Assembly (NCBI RefSeq): GCF_000725625.1
Contig: NZ_JOHS01000002.1
Location: 124,001-188,000 of the forward strand
Direction of reading: 5' to 3'
DNA length: 64,000 bases
DNA from: Streptomyces sp. NRRL F-6676
Lineage (GTDB): Bacteria > Actinomycetota > Actinomycetes > Streptomycetales > Streptomycetaceae
A model generated the notes under the pieces. That model saw nothing but the letters and a program-made list of their open reading frames with translations, was not told the origin of the DNA and did no database searches. Both the position numbers and the translations under genes were made by a program. Every line of letters begins with the position of its first letter. Position 1 is the stretch's first letter. Positions 36,825-47,458 of the stretch are shown here, piece by piece.

Positions 36825-37595
36825 GTGACCACCTTCCCCCTTGCCGACCGGACCACCGGTGTGGCCGCCCGCGCCACGGAACTGTCGAAGGTCTACGGAC
36901 AGGGCGAGACCCAGGTGGTCGCCCTGGACCGGGTCACCGTCGACTTCGACCGGGCCCGGTTCACCGCGATCATGGGCCCCTCCGGGTCCGGCAAGTCCAC
37001 GCTGATGCACTGCGTGGCCGGTCTCGACTCGTTCAGCAGCGGCTCCGTGCGCATCGGCGACACCGAGCTGGGCTCGCTCAAGGACAAGCAGCTCACCCGG
37101 CTGCGCCGGGACAAGATCGGGTTCATCTTCCAGGCGTTCAACCTGCTGCCCACGCTGAACGCGCTGGAGAACATCACGCTCCCCATGGACATCGCGGGGC
37201 GCAAGCCGGACAAGGCGTGGCTGGACCGGGTCATCGACATGGTCGGCCTGTCCGGGCGGCTCGGGCACCGGCCCAGCCAGCTCTCCGGCGGCCAGCAGCA
37301 GCGCGTCGCGGTGGCCCGGGCGCTGGCCTCCCGGCCGGAGATCATCTTCGGCGACGAGCCCACCGGCAACCTCGACTCCCGCTCGGGCGCCGAGGTGCTG
37401 GGCTTCCTGCGCAACTCCGTGCGCGAGCTGGGGCAGACGGTGGTCATGGTCACGCACGACCCGGTGGCCGCGGCGTACGCGGACCGGGTGGTCTTCCTGG
37501 CCGACGGACGCATCGTCGACGAGATGCGGGAGCCGAGCGCCGACGCGGTGCTCGACCGCATGAAGCGGTTCGACGTCAAGGGCCGCACGAGCTGA
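36825..37595 (+). CDS. ABC transporter ATP-binding protein (MacB/LolD type), second copy
   Basis: A 256-residue ATPase with Walker A GPSGSGKST (51-59), LSGGQQQR and IIFGDEPTGNLDS. It is highly similar along its length to the ATPase at 9009 (same FQAFNLLPTLNALEN, MDIAGRKxDKAWL and DEMR tail), so the two arose by duplication. GTG start with AGGAG nine bases before. The permease follows after 92 bases, not overlapping as in the first copy. Likely an envelope-stress or antibiotic exporter. Confidence 0.92.
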   Translation: MTTFPLADRTTGVAARATELSKVYGQGETQVVALDRVTVDFDRARFTAIMGPSGSGKSTLMHCVAGLDSFSSGSVRIGDTELGSLKDKQLTRLRRDKIGFIFQAFNLLPTLNALENITLPMDIAGRKPDKAWLDRVIDMVGLSGRLGHRPSQLSGGQQQRVAVARALASRPEIIFGDEPTGNLDSRSGAEVLGFLRNSVRELGQTVVMVTHDPVAAAYADRVVFLADGRIVDEMREPSADAVLDRMKRFDVKGRTS

Positions 37596-37687
37596 CGCCG
37601 GTGCGCGCGCCCCGGCGCGCGGGCATGCGCCGCCGGCGCGCGCCGCCCCGCCCTGTCCCACCCCCCTCTACTGGACTGAGTAGCCCC

Positions 37688-40216
37688 ATGTTCCGTACCG
37701 CCCTGCGCAACGTCTTCGCGCACAAGGCACGGTTGCTGATGACCGTGCTCGCCGTGATGCTCGGCGTCGCCTTCGTCTCCGGCACCCTCGTCTTCACCAA
37801 CACCATCACGGACGCCTACCAGAAGAGCTCCGCCAAGGGCTTCGACCAGGTCGACGTCGCCGTCGGGGCCGATGGCCGCGAGGACAGCGGCGACACCTTC
37901 GCCAAGCAGCCCGAGCTGACGGACGCGCTGCTGAAGAAGGCCGCCGGCGTGGACGGCGCGCGCTCCGCGATCGGCGTCGTCATCGGCTTCACCGCCCTCG
38001 CCGACAAGGACGGCGACCTCATCGGCAACGGCTTCCAGTCCCAGGGCGGCAACTACTGGGGCACCGACGACCCCCGCTACCCGCTGACCGAGGGCAGGGC
38101 CCCGCACGGCGCGAACGAGGTCCTCATCGACTCCGAGACCGCCCGCCGGGCCGGCTACCACGTCGGCGACACCGTACGGATGTCGGTCGACGGGCCCGTG
38201 CTGGCGCCGCGTGTCACCGGCATCTTCACCACCGACGACGGCAACGTCGCCGCCGGCGGCAGCCTCACCCTCTTCGACACCGCCACCGCCCAGAAGCTGT
38301 TCGGCAAGCCCGGCACGTACGACGAGATCGACGTCAAGGCCGCCGCCGGCACCAGTCAGACGCAGCTGCGCGCCGCCCTCGACAAGGCACTGCCCGCCGA
38401 CACCGTCGAGACCACCACCGGCCAGAAGCTCGCCGACGACCAGGCCGCGGCGATCGCGTCCTCCATGAGCGGGCTCAAGCAGGGCCTGCTGGTCTTCGCC
38501 GGGATCGCGCTGTTCGTCGGCACGTTCATCATCGCCAACACCTTCACCATGCTGGTCGCCCAGCGCACCAAGGAGCTCGCGCTGCTGCGCGCGGTCGGCG
38601 CCTCCCGCCGCCAGGTCACCCGCTCGGTGCTGATCGAGGCGTTCGTCGTCGGACTGGCCGCCGCCGTCACCGGGCTGCTCGTCGGCGTCGGCATCGGGGC
38701 CGGGCTGCGCTCCCTGATCGGCACCTTCGGTGCTTCCGTCCCGGACGGCCCGCTGGTGATCACCTCCGGCACGGTCGAGGCCGCGCTCGCCGTGGGCGTC
38801 CTCGTCACCATGGCCGCCGCCTGGCTGCCCGGCCGCCGGGCCGCGAAGATCCCGCCGGTCGCCGCGATGAGCAGCCTGCACGCCAAGGCCACCACCAAGT
38901 CCCTCGTCGTCCGCAACACCCTCGGCTCGCTGCTGGCCGGGGCCGGCATCGCGACCGTGCTCTACGGGACCACCCTGAGCGGCTCCGACGGCCAGGCCCC
39001 CATGGGGCTGGGCGCCGTCCTGCTGGTGATCGGCGTCTTCGTGCTCACCCCGCTGCTGTCCCGCCCGCTGATCGCCGCCGCGGCCCCCGCGCTGCGTGTC
39101 TTCGGCACGGCGGGCAAGCTGGCCCGCCAGAACTCCGTGCGCAACCCGCGCCGCACCGCCGCCACCGCCTCCGCGCTGATGATCGGACTGACCCTGATCA
39201 CCGGTCTGACGGTGACGGCGAACAGTCTCCAGAGCGCGATCGACAAGATGGCCTCCTCCGCGATCCGCGCGGACTACGTCGTCTCCATGGCCAACGGCAA
39301 CTCGCTCTCCCCGGACGTCGAGAAGAAGCTCCGGGCGGCCGGCGGCGTCACCGCCCTCAGCCCGCTGCGCGAGGCCCCCGCCCGCATCGACGGCGACACC
39401 GAGTACGTCACCGGCGTCAACGGGGCCACCATCGGCAGGCTCACCGACCTGACCGTGGACAGCGGCAGCTTCCACGTGGACGGCACCCGGATCGTCGTCG
39501 ACGACGACACCGCCAAGGACCACGGCTGGAAGGTCGGCTCCCGCATCCGGGCCGGCTTCGAGGACGACAGCAAGCAGACGCTGACCGTGGCCGGCGTCTA
39601 CCAGGGCAACGAGATGATCCGCGGCATCATGGTGGACAACGCCACCCTCGCCCCGCACGTGGACGACGTCTCCGACATGCAGGTCATGGTCAGCACCTCC
39701 GGCGGCGCCTCCGACGGGGCCAAGGACCGGCTGGAGAAGGCGCTCGGCGACAACCCCGGCATCCAGGTCCAGGACAAGAAGGACATCTCCGACGGCATCG
39801 CGCAGATGTTCACCCTCATGCTGAACATGCTCTACGGGCTGCTCGCCATGGCTGTCATCGTCGCCGTCCTCGGCGTCGTCAACACCCTGGCCATGTCGGT
39901 CTTCGAGCGCTCCCAGGAGATCGGCATGCTGCGCGCGATCGGCCTCGACCGGCGCGGCATCAAGCGCATGGTCCGGCTGGAGTCGCTGGTCATCTCGCTC
40001 TTCGGCGGGGTGCTCGGCATCGGGCTCGGCGTGTTCTTCGGCTGGGCGGCCGGAGAGGTGTTCAGCACGAAGATGGCGACGTACGAACTGGTCCTGCCCT
40101 GGGGCCGGATGGGGATCTTCCTGCTCCTCGCGGGGCTGGTCGGCATCCTGGCCGCGCTGTGGCCGGCCCGCCGCGCGGCCCGGCTGAACATGCTGACGGC
40201 GATCAAGACGGAGTAG
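37688..40216 (+). CDS. FtsX-type ABC transporter permease, second copy
   Basis: An 842-residue membrane protein with the same plan as the 9794 gene: first helix (15-37), MacB core, FtsX domain with RTKELALLRAVGASRRQ, central helices, second core, and second FtsX domain with QEIGMLRAIGLDRRG and a final ARRAARLNMLTAIKTE. Extracellular core domains differ markedly from the first copy, so the substrate probably differs. ATG 37688; ribosome site is weak. Converges on the fatty-acid cyclopropanation gene across a strong terminator. Confidence 0.9.
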   Translation: MFRTALRNVFAHKARLLMTVLAVMLGVAFVSGTLVFTNTITDAYQKSSAKGFDQVDVAVGADGREDSGDTFAKQPELTDALLKKAAGVDGARSAIGVVIGFTALADKDGDLIGNGFQSQGGNYWGTDDPRYPLTEGRAPHGANEVLIDSETARRAGYHVGDTVRMSVDGPVLAPRVTGIFTTDDGNVAAGGSLTLFDTATAQKLFGKPGTYDEIDVKAAAGTSQTQLRAALDKALPADTVETTTGQKLADDQAAAIASSMSGLKQGLLVFAGIALFVGTFIIANTFTMLVAQRTKELALLRAVGASRRQVTRSVLIEAFVVGLAAAVTGLLVGVGIGAGLRSLIGTFGASVPDGPLVITSGTVEAALAVGVLVTMAAAWLPGRRAAKIPPVAAMSSLHAKATTKSLVVRNTLGSLLAGAGIATVLYGTTLSGSDGQAPMGLGAVLLVIGVFVLTPLLSRPLIAAAAPALRVFGTAGKLARQNSVRNPRRTAATASALMIGLTLITGLTVTANSLQSAIDKMASSAIRADYVVSMANGNSLSPDVEKKLRAAGGVTALSPLREAPARIDGDTEYVTGVNGATIGRLTDLTVDSGSFHVDGTRIVVDDDTAKDHGWKVGSRIRAGFEDDSKQTLTVAGVYQGNEMIRGIMVDNATLAPHVDDVSDMQVMVSTSGGASDGAKDRLEKALGDNPGIQVQDKKDISDGIAQMFTLMLNMLYGLLAMAVIVAVLGVVNTLAMSVFERSQEIGMLRAIGLDRRGIKRMVRLESLVISLFGGVLGIGLGVFFGWAAGEVFSTKMATYELVLPWGRMGIFLLLAGLVGILAALWPARRAARLNMLTAIKTE

Positions 40217-40304
40217 CACGCACGCGCGCGTGCACGGCGCACGACGTCGAGCAGTGGCAGGCGGTCATCGACGCCAGCACGTACGCGCGCGTGCACGGCG
40301 CACG
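40216..40304 (+). repeat. 28-bp direct repeat just after the permease stop
   Basis: A 28-bp sequence beginning GCACGCACGCGCGCGTGCAC (40216-40243) recurs with one change at 40277-40304, period 61. The first copy begins on the last base of the TAG stop; both contain an alternating GCGCGCGTGCAC tract. Confidence 0.8.
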
Positions 40305-40343
40305 GCGAAGGCCGCCCCGGAGGAACCCGGGGCGGCCTTCGCC
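40304..40343. terminator. bidirectional terminator
   Basis: Perfect 17-bp inverted repeat (40304-40320 with 40327-40343), six-base loop, between the convergent permease and cyclopropane synthase genes. Confidence 0.9.
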
Positions 40344-40359
40344 ATGGACCCGCTCGTGC

Positions 40360-41652
40360 TCAGTTCCAGGTGCGGGCCCGCAGCGGCATCCCCGAGTCGC
40401 CGGACTCGGGGGTGCGCACGGCGAGGACCTGGTTGATCCCGATGCGGTTGCGCTCGAACGCCAGCGCGGAGGCGGCCATGTACAGTCGCCAGACGCGGGC
40501 CCGGCCGGGGCTGGTGAGCCCCTTGGCCCGCACCCACTGGGCCTCCAGATTGGCCACCCAGCGGCGCAGCGTGAGGGCGTAGTGCGCGCGCAGCGACTCC
40601 ACGTCGCGGACCTCGAAACCGGCCCGCTCCAGCTGCGTCACCGTGGTGCCGATCGGGGCGAGTTCGCCGTCGGGGAAGACATAGGCGTCGATGAACTCGT
40701 CGACGTCGTACGCCGACTCGTCGCGCAGCGGGCGCCGGGCGATCTGGTGGTTCAGCAGCCGCCCGCCGGGCGCGAGCAGCGCGTACAGGGCCTGCGCGTA
40801 CTCCAGGTACCGCTCGGCGCCCACGTGTTCGGCCATGCCGATGGAGGAGATGGCGTCGTACGGGCCGTCCTTGACGTCCCGGTAGTCCTGGACGCGGATC
40901 TCCACCCGGTCGGTGAGGCCCTCGTCGGCGACGCGCTTGCGGGCGTAGGCGGCCTGCTCCTGGGAGAGGGTGACGCCGACGACGTGCACGCCGTGCTCGC
41001 GGGCGGCGTGCACCGCCATCGAGCCCCAGCCGCAGCCGACGTCCAGCAGCCGCTGACCGGGCTTCAGGGCGAGCTTGCGGCTGACCAGTTCGAGCTTGTC
41101 GCGCTGGGCGAGCTCCAGCGTGGAGTCGGGGGACTCCCAGTAGGCGCAGGAGTAGACCATGGACGGGCCGAGGACGAGCTCGTAGAAGTCGTTCCCGACG
41201 TCGTAGTGGTGGCTGATCGCCCGGCGGTCGCTGCGCCTGGTGTGCAGATGGCCGCGGACCCTGCGGATCTCCTCGCGGGGCGGCGCGGGCGGCGGCAGCG
41301 GTCCGGCCAGCGCGAACAGCCCCCGGGCGGCGGCCCGGAACTCGGGGTCGCGCAGCGCCTGGGCGAGCGTACGGGCGTCCTCGCCGCGCTCCCAGAGGAG
41401 GCCGGAGAGCAGGCCGAGCGCGGTGTAGAGGTCGCCGTCGATGCCGAGGTCGCCGGAGACCCAGGCGCGGGCGAGGCCCAGCTCACCGGGTTTCCACAGC
41501 AGGCGGCGCAGGGCGCGGCGGTTGCGGACGACGAGGGCGGGGGCGTCGGGCGGGCCGGCCTCCGAGCCGTCCCAGGCACGGATACGGATGGGGAGCGGGG
41601 TGGCGAGCAGTTGTTCGATGAGGCCCTTCAGCCGCGACGCGGCGTCTGCCAT
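40360..41652 (-). CDS. cfa: cyclopropane-fatty-acyl-phospholipid synthase
   Basis: A 430-residue SAM-dependent methyltransferase. The N-terminal part (RNRRALRRLLWKPGELGLARAWVSGDL) is the domain of actinobacterial CFA synthases; the catalytic part starts at ISHHYDVGNDFYELVLGPSMVYSCAYW and has the SAM motif LLDVGCGWGS near residue 200, with later SIGMAEHVG and AYVFPDGEL. It adds a methylene bridge to unsaturated acyl chains of membrane lipids, changing fluidity and stress tolerance. ATG 41652 has GGAGG eight bases before. It lies next to the second ABC exporter, as in other Streptomyces from memory. Confidence 0.92.
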   Translation of the reverse strand: MADAASRLKGLIEQLLATPLPIRIRAWDGSEAGPPDAPALVVRNRRALRRLLWKPGELGLARAWVSGDLGIDGDLYTALGLLSGLLWERGEDARTLAQALRDPEFRAAARGLFALAGPLPPPAPPREEIRRVRGHLHTRRSDRRAISHHYDVGNDFYELVLGPSMVYSCAYWESPDSTLELAQRDKLELVSRKLALKPGQRLLDVGCGWGSMAVHAAREHGVHVVGVTLSQEQAAYARKRVADEGLTDRVEIRVQDYRDVKDGPYDAISSIGMAEHVGAERYLEYAQALYALLAPGGRLLNHQIARRPLRDESAYDVDEFIDAYVFPDGELAPIGTTVTQLERAGFEVRDVESLRAHYALTLRRWVANLEAQWVRAKGLTSPGRARVWRLYMAASALAFERNRIGINQVLAVRTPESGDSGMPLRARTWN

Positions 41653-41825
41653 GGCGTGCACCTCCGTGAGTCCGGACCCGGAACGACGAACACCACGTAA
41701 ACACCGGAAGGGCTCGCACACACTCCCGCGTTGGAGTTACGTCTCGGCAAAATACGTGTACGGGGCATGATTCGAGCGGCGTCGCGGAGGGCGCGGGGCC
41801 CGCAGGGGGCGCGCGGGGCGTGCCG

Positions 41826-43606
<1,781 letters not shown>

Positions 43607-43607
<1 letters not shown>

Positions 43608-44008
43608 CAGACGGCCCCGGGCTCGCCCGTCTCCGGGACGCCGGGCCCCGGACCGGGGTTCCCGCTGTTCTCGGCACCGTCCAGCAGCGCGCGGACCAGG
43701 CGCAGGGCCTCCTCGTCGGTCTCGCCCCGCACCGTGACCGTCGTGCCGCCGCGGGTGACGGTGACGGTCCCGGCCGTCCGGCGGGTCTCGCGGTAGGCGA
43801 GGTAGGACAGGAAGAGGTCCAGGAGGGCGAGGGTGTCCACCACCACGGCGTCGACCACGTCGAACGCCCCCATGGCTCCCTCGCCGGGGCCCGGGTCCGG
43901 AGCGGCCTGGCGCAGTGCCACCCGGTGCCGCAGCTCCGGGTCCGTCCGCAGCCAGCGGTAGAGGTCGAGCGTCGCCGGTCCGTCGCCGGCCCGGATCTCG
44001 GTGTGCAT
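43607..44008 (-). CDS. EACC1-like effector-associated constant component
   Basis: A 133-residue protein: N-terminal strand-rich LYRWLRTDPELRHRV, a central hydrophobic segment (VDAVVVDTLALLDLFLSYLAYRE) that may be a membrane helix, then a small beta domain (TVTVTRGGTTVTVRGETDEEALRLVRALL). This matches the EACC1 component described next to caspase, trypsin and other effectors in actinobacterial conflict systems. It is upstream of and translationally coupled to the caspase (TGATG). It probably couples a signal to effector activation. ATG 44008 with GGGGGC upstream. Confidence 0.78.
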
Positions 44009-44115
44009 GATGCCCCCGTGCGGTTCCCTGGTGCCCCATGGCCATCGGGGGCGGCGCTCACCGTAGGAGGGACGGAGGCCTTTCATGCGGGAGCCAGGCT
44101 CTTTTCACCCGATCG

Positions 44116-44190
44116 TGGCGGAGCGCATGCGCCCATCACGCACGCGGGAGCGCATGAGCCCACCACACACGCCGGAGCGCGCTCCCGGCG
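44116..44190. repeat. degenerate ~27-bp tandem repeat
   Basis: Units starting GGAGCGCATGCGCCCA and GGAGCGCATGAGCCCA, then a third partial GGAGCGCG, lie between the EACC1 start and pobA. No coding or promoter role is evident. Confidence 0.55.
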
Positions 44191-44242
44191 CACCGGACCG
44201 TTGACAGGGGCCGCCCCACGCCGGAAACTCGGGTCAATTCAA

Positions 44243-44258
44243 GTGAAAAGAATTTCAC
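44243..44258. promoter_or_regulatory. candidate operator before pobA
   Basis: GTGAAAAGAATTTCAC is a perfect 6-4-6 palindrome 41 bases before the pobA ATG. It suits a dimeric regulator such as a PobR-type protein, but no regulator gene is adjacent. Confidence 0.55.
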
Positions 44259-44299
44259 CTGACGAACACGACCTGTCCCGCCCCCGAAGGGAACGCCCG

Positions 44300-45475
44300 A
44301 TGCGCACCACCGTCGGCATCATCGGAGCCGGCCCCGCCGGCCTCCTCCTCGCCCGTCTGCTCCACAACGCCGGCATCGCCTCGGTCGTCCTGGAGAGCCG
44401 CGACCGCTCCTATGTCGAGCAGCGCCAGCGCGCCGGCATCCTCGAACAGGGCACCGTCGACGTGCTGCGCGCCGCCGGGGCCGGGGCGCGGATGGACCGC
44501 GAGGGGCTGCGCCACGACGGCATCGAACTCCGCTTCGACCGCCGCAGGCACCGCGTGGACTTCCCCGGCCTCACCGGCGGCCGCGCGGTGATGGTCTACG
44601 CGCAGACCGAGGTCTGCAAGGACCTCATCGCGCTCCAGCTCGCCGAGGGCGGCCCGCTGCTGTTCGAGGCGGAGGCGCTCGCCGTGGAGGGTGCCGACAC
44701 CGACGCGCCCCTCGTGCGGTTCCGGCACGAGGGGCGCGAGTCCGTCCTGGAGTGCGACTACGTCGTCGGCTGCGACGGCTTCTGGGGCGTCGCCCGCAAG
44801 GCGGTGCCCGAGGCCCTGTCCCGTGTGTTCGAACGGACGTATCCGTTCGGCTGGCTCGGCATCCTCGCCGACGTCGCCTCCTCCCACGACGAGCTGGTCT
44901 ACGCCCGCCACGACCGCGGCTTCGCCCTGCTGAGCATGCGTTCCCCGTCGGTCTCCCGGCTCTACCTCCAGGTCCCCGCGGAGACCGACGCCGCCACCTG
45001 GACCGACGAGGCGATCTGGGACGAGCTGGAGCGCCGCTTCGAGACCGCCGACGGCTGGCGGCTGGAGCGCGGGCCGGTCACGCAGAAGTCCGTCACCCCG
45101 ATGCGCAGCTTCGTCCACGAGCCCATGCGCCACGGCCGCCTCTTCCTCGCCGGCGACGCCGCCCACATCGTGCCGCCGACCGGCGCCAAGGGGCTCAACC
45201 TGGCCGTCGGCGACGTCGTCACCTTCGCCCGCGCCCTCGTCCACCAGCGCGAAACCGGTTCGAGCGAGCGGCTCGACGCCTACTCCGAGACCTGTCTGCG
45301 CCGGGTCTGGCAGGCCGAGCGGTTCAGCTACGACATGACGACGCTGCTGCACCCGGCCCCCGGTGCCACCCCCTTCGAGGACCGCCTCCAGGTGGCCCGG
45401 CTGGACCGGATCGCGAGCTCCCGCGCCGCCGAGACCGACCTCGCCGAGGCGTACACGGGGTTCCCGTTCGACTGA
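44300..45475 (+). CDS. pobA: 4-hydroxybenzoate 3-monooxygenase
   Basis: A 391-residue FAD monooxygenase converting 4-hydroxybenzoate to protocatechuate with NAD(P)H and oxygen, feeding the beta-ketoadipate pathway. FAD fold GIIGAGPAGLLLARLL, the DG motif YVVGCDGFWG, and the second FAD motif LFLAGDAAHIVPPTGAKGLN are present; QRAGILEQGTVDVLR and YPFGWLGILAD are typical of this family. Length equals the family norm. CGAAGGGA precedes the ATG. A palindrome at 44243 is a probable operator. Protocatechuate genes are not in the window. Confidence 0.94.
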   Translation: MRTTVGIIGAGPAGLLLARLLHNAGIASVVLESRDRSYVEQRQRAGILEQGTVDVLRAAGAGARMDREGLRHDGIELRFDRRRHRVDFPGLTGGRAVMVYAQTEVCKDLIALQLAEGGPLLFEAEALAVEGADTDAPLVRFRHEGRESVLECDYVVGCDGFWGVARKAVPEALSRVFERTYPFGWLGILADVASSHDELVYARHDRGFALLSMRSPSVSRLYLQVPAETDAATWTDEAIWDELERRFETADGWRLERGPVTQKSVTPMRSFVHEPMRHGRLFLAGDAAHIVPPTGAKGLNLAVGDVVTFARALVHQRETGSSERLDAYSETCLRRVWQAERFSYDMTTLLHPAPGATPFEDRLQVARLDRIASSRAAETDLAEAYTGFPFD

Positions 45476-45499
45476 GCGGAGGACGGGGCGGAGGACGGG
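45476..45499 (+). repeat. 12-bp tandem duplication after the pobA stop
   Basis: GCGGAGGACGGG is repeated exactly, starting on the base after the TGA. Confidence 0.8.
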
Positions 45500-45687
45500 A
45501 GCGGGCGGGGCGGTCGCGGCGGCCGTACGGTCCTGTCACGGCTGTGTACCGGTGCGCGCCGGATGTCACACCCGGCGCGTACGGTGGCAGCACGGGGGAA
45601 AGATCCTCCCCAAGCAGTAGAGTCAATCTTTTGCGAAGCCATTACTCTTGAGGCCAAGGCCGCGCAGGGCGGCCATGGAGGAGTGAA

Positions 45688-46584
45688 ATGAGGAGCAGCA
45701 ACCCGGTCTTCTCGCGACGGGGGTTCAGCCGCGACAACGGCTACGCCGGCTTCAACACCGCGCCGCAGGCCGGGGGCCCCGCTGTCGGCACGCAGGCCAA
45801 CCCCTACGCGCAGGGCAACCCGTACGCCCCGCAGGGCGGCAACCCGTACGCCCAGAACCCCTACGCCCAGCAGTACGGCCAGGGCGCCCCGCCGCAGGCC
45901 CCGGCCGCCCCCGGCCGGATGACGATGGACGACGTCGTCTCGCGCTCCGCCCTGACGCTCGGCACGGTCGCCGTCGGCGCCGCGCTCGCCTGGGCCCTGC
46001 TGCCCGTCTCCACCACCAGCTACGGCCTGGCGATCGGCTCCGCGCTCATCGCCTTCGTCCTGGCGATGGTGCAGTCCTTCAAGCGCAAGGCCTCGCCCGC
46101 GCTGATCCTCGGGTACGCCGCCTTCGAGGGCGTCTTCCTCGGGGTGTTCAGCGAGATGTTCAACTCGCGCTGGAGCGGCGCCCCGTTCCAGGCGGTGCTC
46201 GGCACCATGGCGGTCTCCGGCGCCACGCTGCTCGTCTACAAGGCGGGCTGGATCCGGGTCACCGCGCGGTACGCCCGGATCGGCATGGCCATCGCCGTCG
46301 CCTTCATCGCGGTGCTGGCGGTCAACCTGCTGCTGGTCGCCTTCGGCGTCGCCGAGGACGGCGGGCTGCGCAGCTTCGGTCCGCTCGGCGCGATCGTCGG
46401 CATCATCGCGATCCTGCTCGGCGCGTTCTTCCTGACGCTCGACTTCAAGCAGATCGAGGACGGCATCGCCTACGGCGCCCCGCGCGAGGAGTCCTGGCTG
46501 GCCGCGTTCGGCCTGACCATGACCCTGGTGTGGATCTACATCGAGATGCTGCGGCTGGTGGCGATCTTCAGCAGCAGCGACTGA
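45688..46584 (+). CDS. Bax inhibitor-1/YccA family membrane protein
   Basis: A 298-residue protein. The N-terminal 75 residues are cytoplasmic and rich in NPYAQ/NPYAP repeats; then seven membrane helices from about residue 88 to 290 with the family features SxALIAFVLAMV, ALILGYAAFEGVFLGVFS and FLTLDFKQIEDGIAYGAP (acidic pair thought to sense pH/calcium). Members act as calcium-leak channels or membrane-stress modulators. GGAGGAG gives a strong ribosome site before the ATG. Ends at a 19-bp terminator. Confidence 0.92.
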   Translation: MRSSNPVFSRRGFSRDNGYAGFNTAPQAGGPAVGTQANPYAQGNPYAPQGGNPYAQNPYAQQYGQGAPPQAPAAPGRMTMDDVVSRSALTLGTVAVGAALAWALLPVSTTSYGLAIGSALIAFVLAMVQSFKRKASPALILGYAAFEGVFLGVFSEMFNSRWSGAPFQAVLGTMAVSGATLLVYKAGWIRVTARYARIGMAIAVAFIAVLAVNLLLVAFGVAEDGGLRSFGPLGAIVGIIAILLGAFFLTLDFKQIEDGIAYGAPREESWLAAFGLTMTLVWIYIEMLRLVAIFSSSD

Positions 46585-46602
46585 CGCGCGGCGCACTGCG
46601 CC

Positions 46603-46646
46603 GAAGGGCTCCGTACGGTCGAAGCGACGACCGTACGGAGCCCTTC
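46603..46646. terminator. bidirectional terminator
   Basis: Perfect 19-bp inverted repeat (46603-46621 with 46628-46646), six-base loop, followed by TTCTGTCTG; it separates the convergent Bax-inhibitor and DUF4287 genes. Confidence 0.92.
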
Positions 46647-46685
46647 TGTCTGCGGCGGTGGAGGGGAGCGGGGACCGGCGGCGGG

Positions 46686-46916
46686 TCAGAGCAGTCTGCG
46701 CGCGGCCCGGCGCAGGTCGTACTCGTGGACGAGCGCCTTGGCGTGGCCGTAGGCGAGGTTGTGCTCACTGCGGAGCCAGCTCACCTTCTCCTCGAAACGG
46801 ACGAGGGCGGGGCCTTCTTCGACGGTGCGCAGCCAGTCGGCGACCTCACGACCGGTGCAGTGCGGGATGCGGGCGAGCAGATTGCGATGGGTCTCCGCGG
46901 AGAAGACTTGGGACAT
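46686..46916 (-). CDS. DUF4287 family small protein
   Basis: A 76-residue protein; residues 5-70 (HRNLLARIPHCTGREVADWL, FEEKVSWLRSEHNLAYGHAKALVHEYDLRRA) match DUF4287, a helical domain of unknown role present across actinobacteria. ATG at 46916 with CCGGAGG upstream. The 47018 gene diverges from it across about 100 bases, so both promoters share this gap. Confidence 0.85.
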   Translation of the reverse strand: MSQVFSAETHRNLLARIPHCTGREVADWLRTVEEGPALVRFEEKVSWLRSEHNLAYGHAKALVHEYDLRRAARRLL

Positions 46917-47017
46917 CGGCGCCTCCGGACGCGAGCGATGAATCCGGTCCTTCAGGTCACCGTGCCTGAGCGTTCGCCCGTTGGCAACAGTCCCGTCCGG
47001 ACGCGTACGCTCGCGCC

Positions 47018-47335
47018 GTGCTTGATACGACGCCTTTGACGCGGGCCGTGGACCACTTCGCCGACCGGCTGCGGGCCGCCCCGCAGAGCCGGCTCCAGCG
47101 CGGGGCGGCGGCCGAGGCACTGGGGCTGGCCAGGGAACTGGCACGGCGTGCTCAGCTCCTGGAGGAGCCCTCGGCGACCCCCCGGGAGATGCCGGACGCG
47201 GGCATGTTCGCGGCGGCGGACCAGATCACCGTCGCCGGACAGGATCTGGCCCTCGTACTGGTGAACGAGGACGAGGAGGCGCTGTCCCAGGCGATGACCC
47301 TGGTGGCGGAGGCCCAGCAGCGCGCGGGGGTGTGA
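47018..47335 (+). CDS. small conserved helical protein, unknown function
   Basis: A 105-residue, mostly helical acidic protein (VDHFADRLRAAPQSRLQRGAAAEALGLARELARRAQ, then ITVAGQDLALVLVNEDEEAL). No family is recognised with certainty. The GTG at 47018 has no ribosome site; TACGCT (47006-47011) six bases upstream suggests leaderless transcription. Codon use is normal for the region. Confidence 0.7.
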   Translation: MLDTTPLTRAVDHFADRLRAAPQSRLQRGAAAEALGLARELARRAQLLEEPSATPREMPDAGMFAAADQITVAGQDLALVLVNEDEEALSQAMTLVAEAQQRAGV

Positions 47336-47378
47336 CGGGGCGCGGGGCGCGCGGGGACCGCGCGGGACGATGAACGGG

Positions 47379-47458
47379 GCGCCGTCGGAGAACGGCCCCG
47401 TCGGAGAAATGCGCCGTCGGAGAAGGGCCCCGTCGGAGATGGGCCACGTCGGGGCGGG
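47379..47458. repeat. ~16-bp imperfect tandem repeats between convergent genes
   Basis: CCGTCGGAGA recurs four times (near 47382, 47398, 47413, 47430) with a decayed fifth copy, filling the space between the 47018 gene and the stop of the 47459 gene. Confidence 0.8.
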
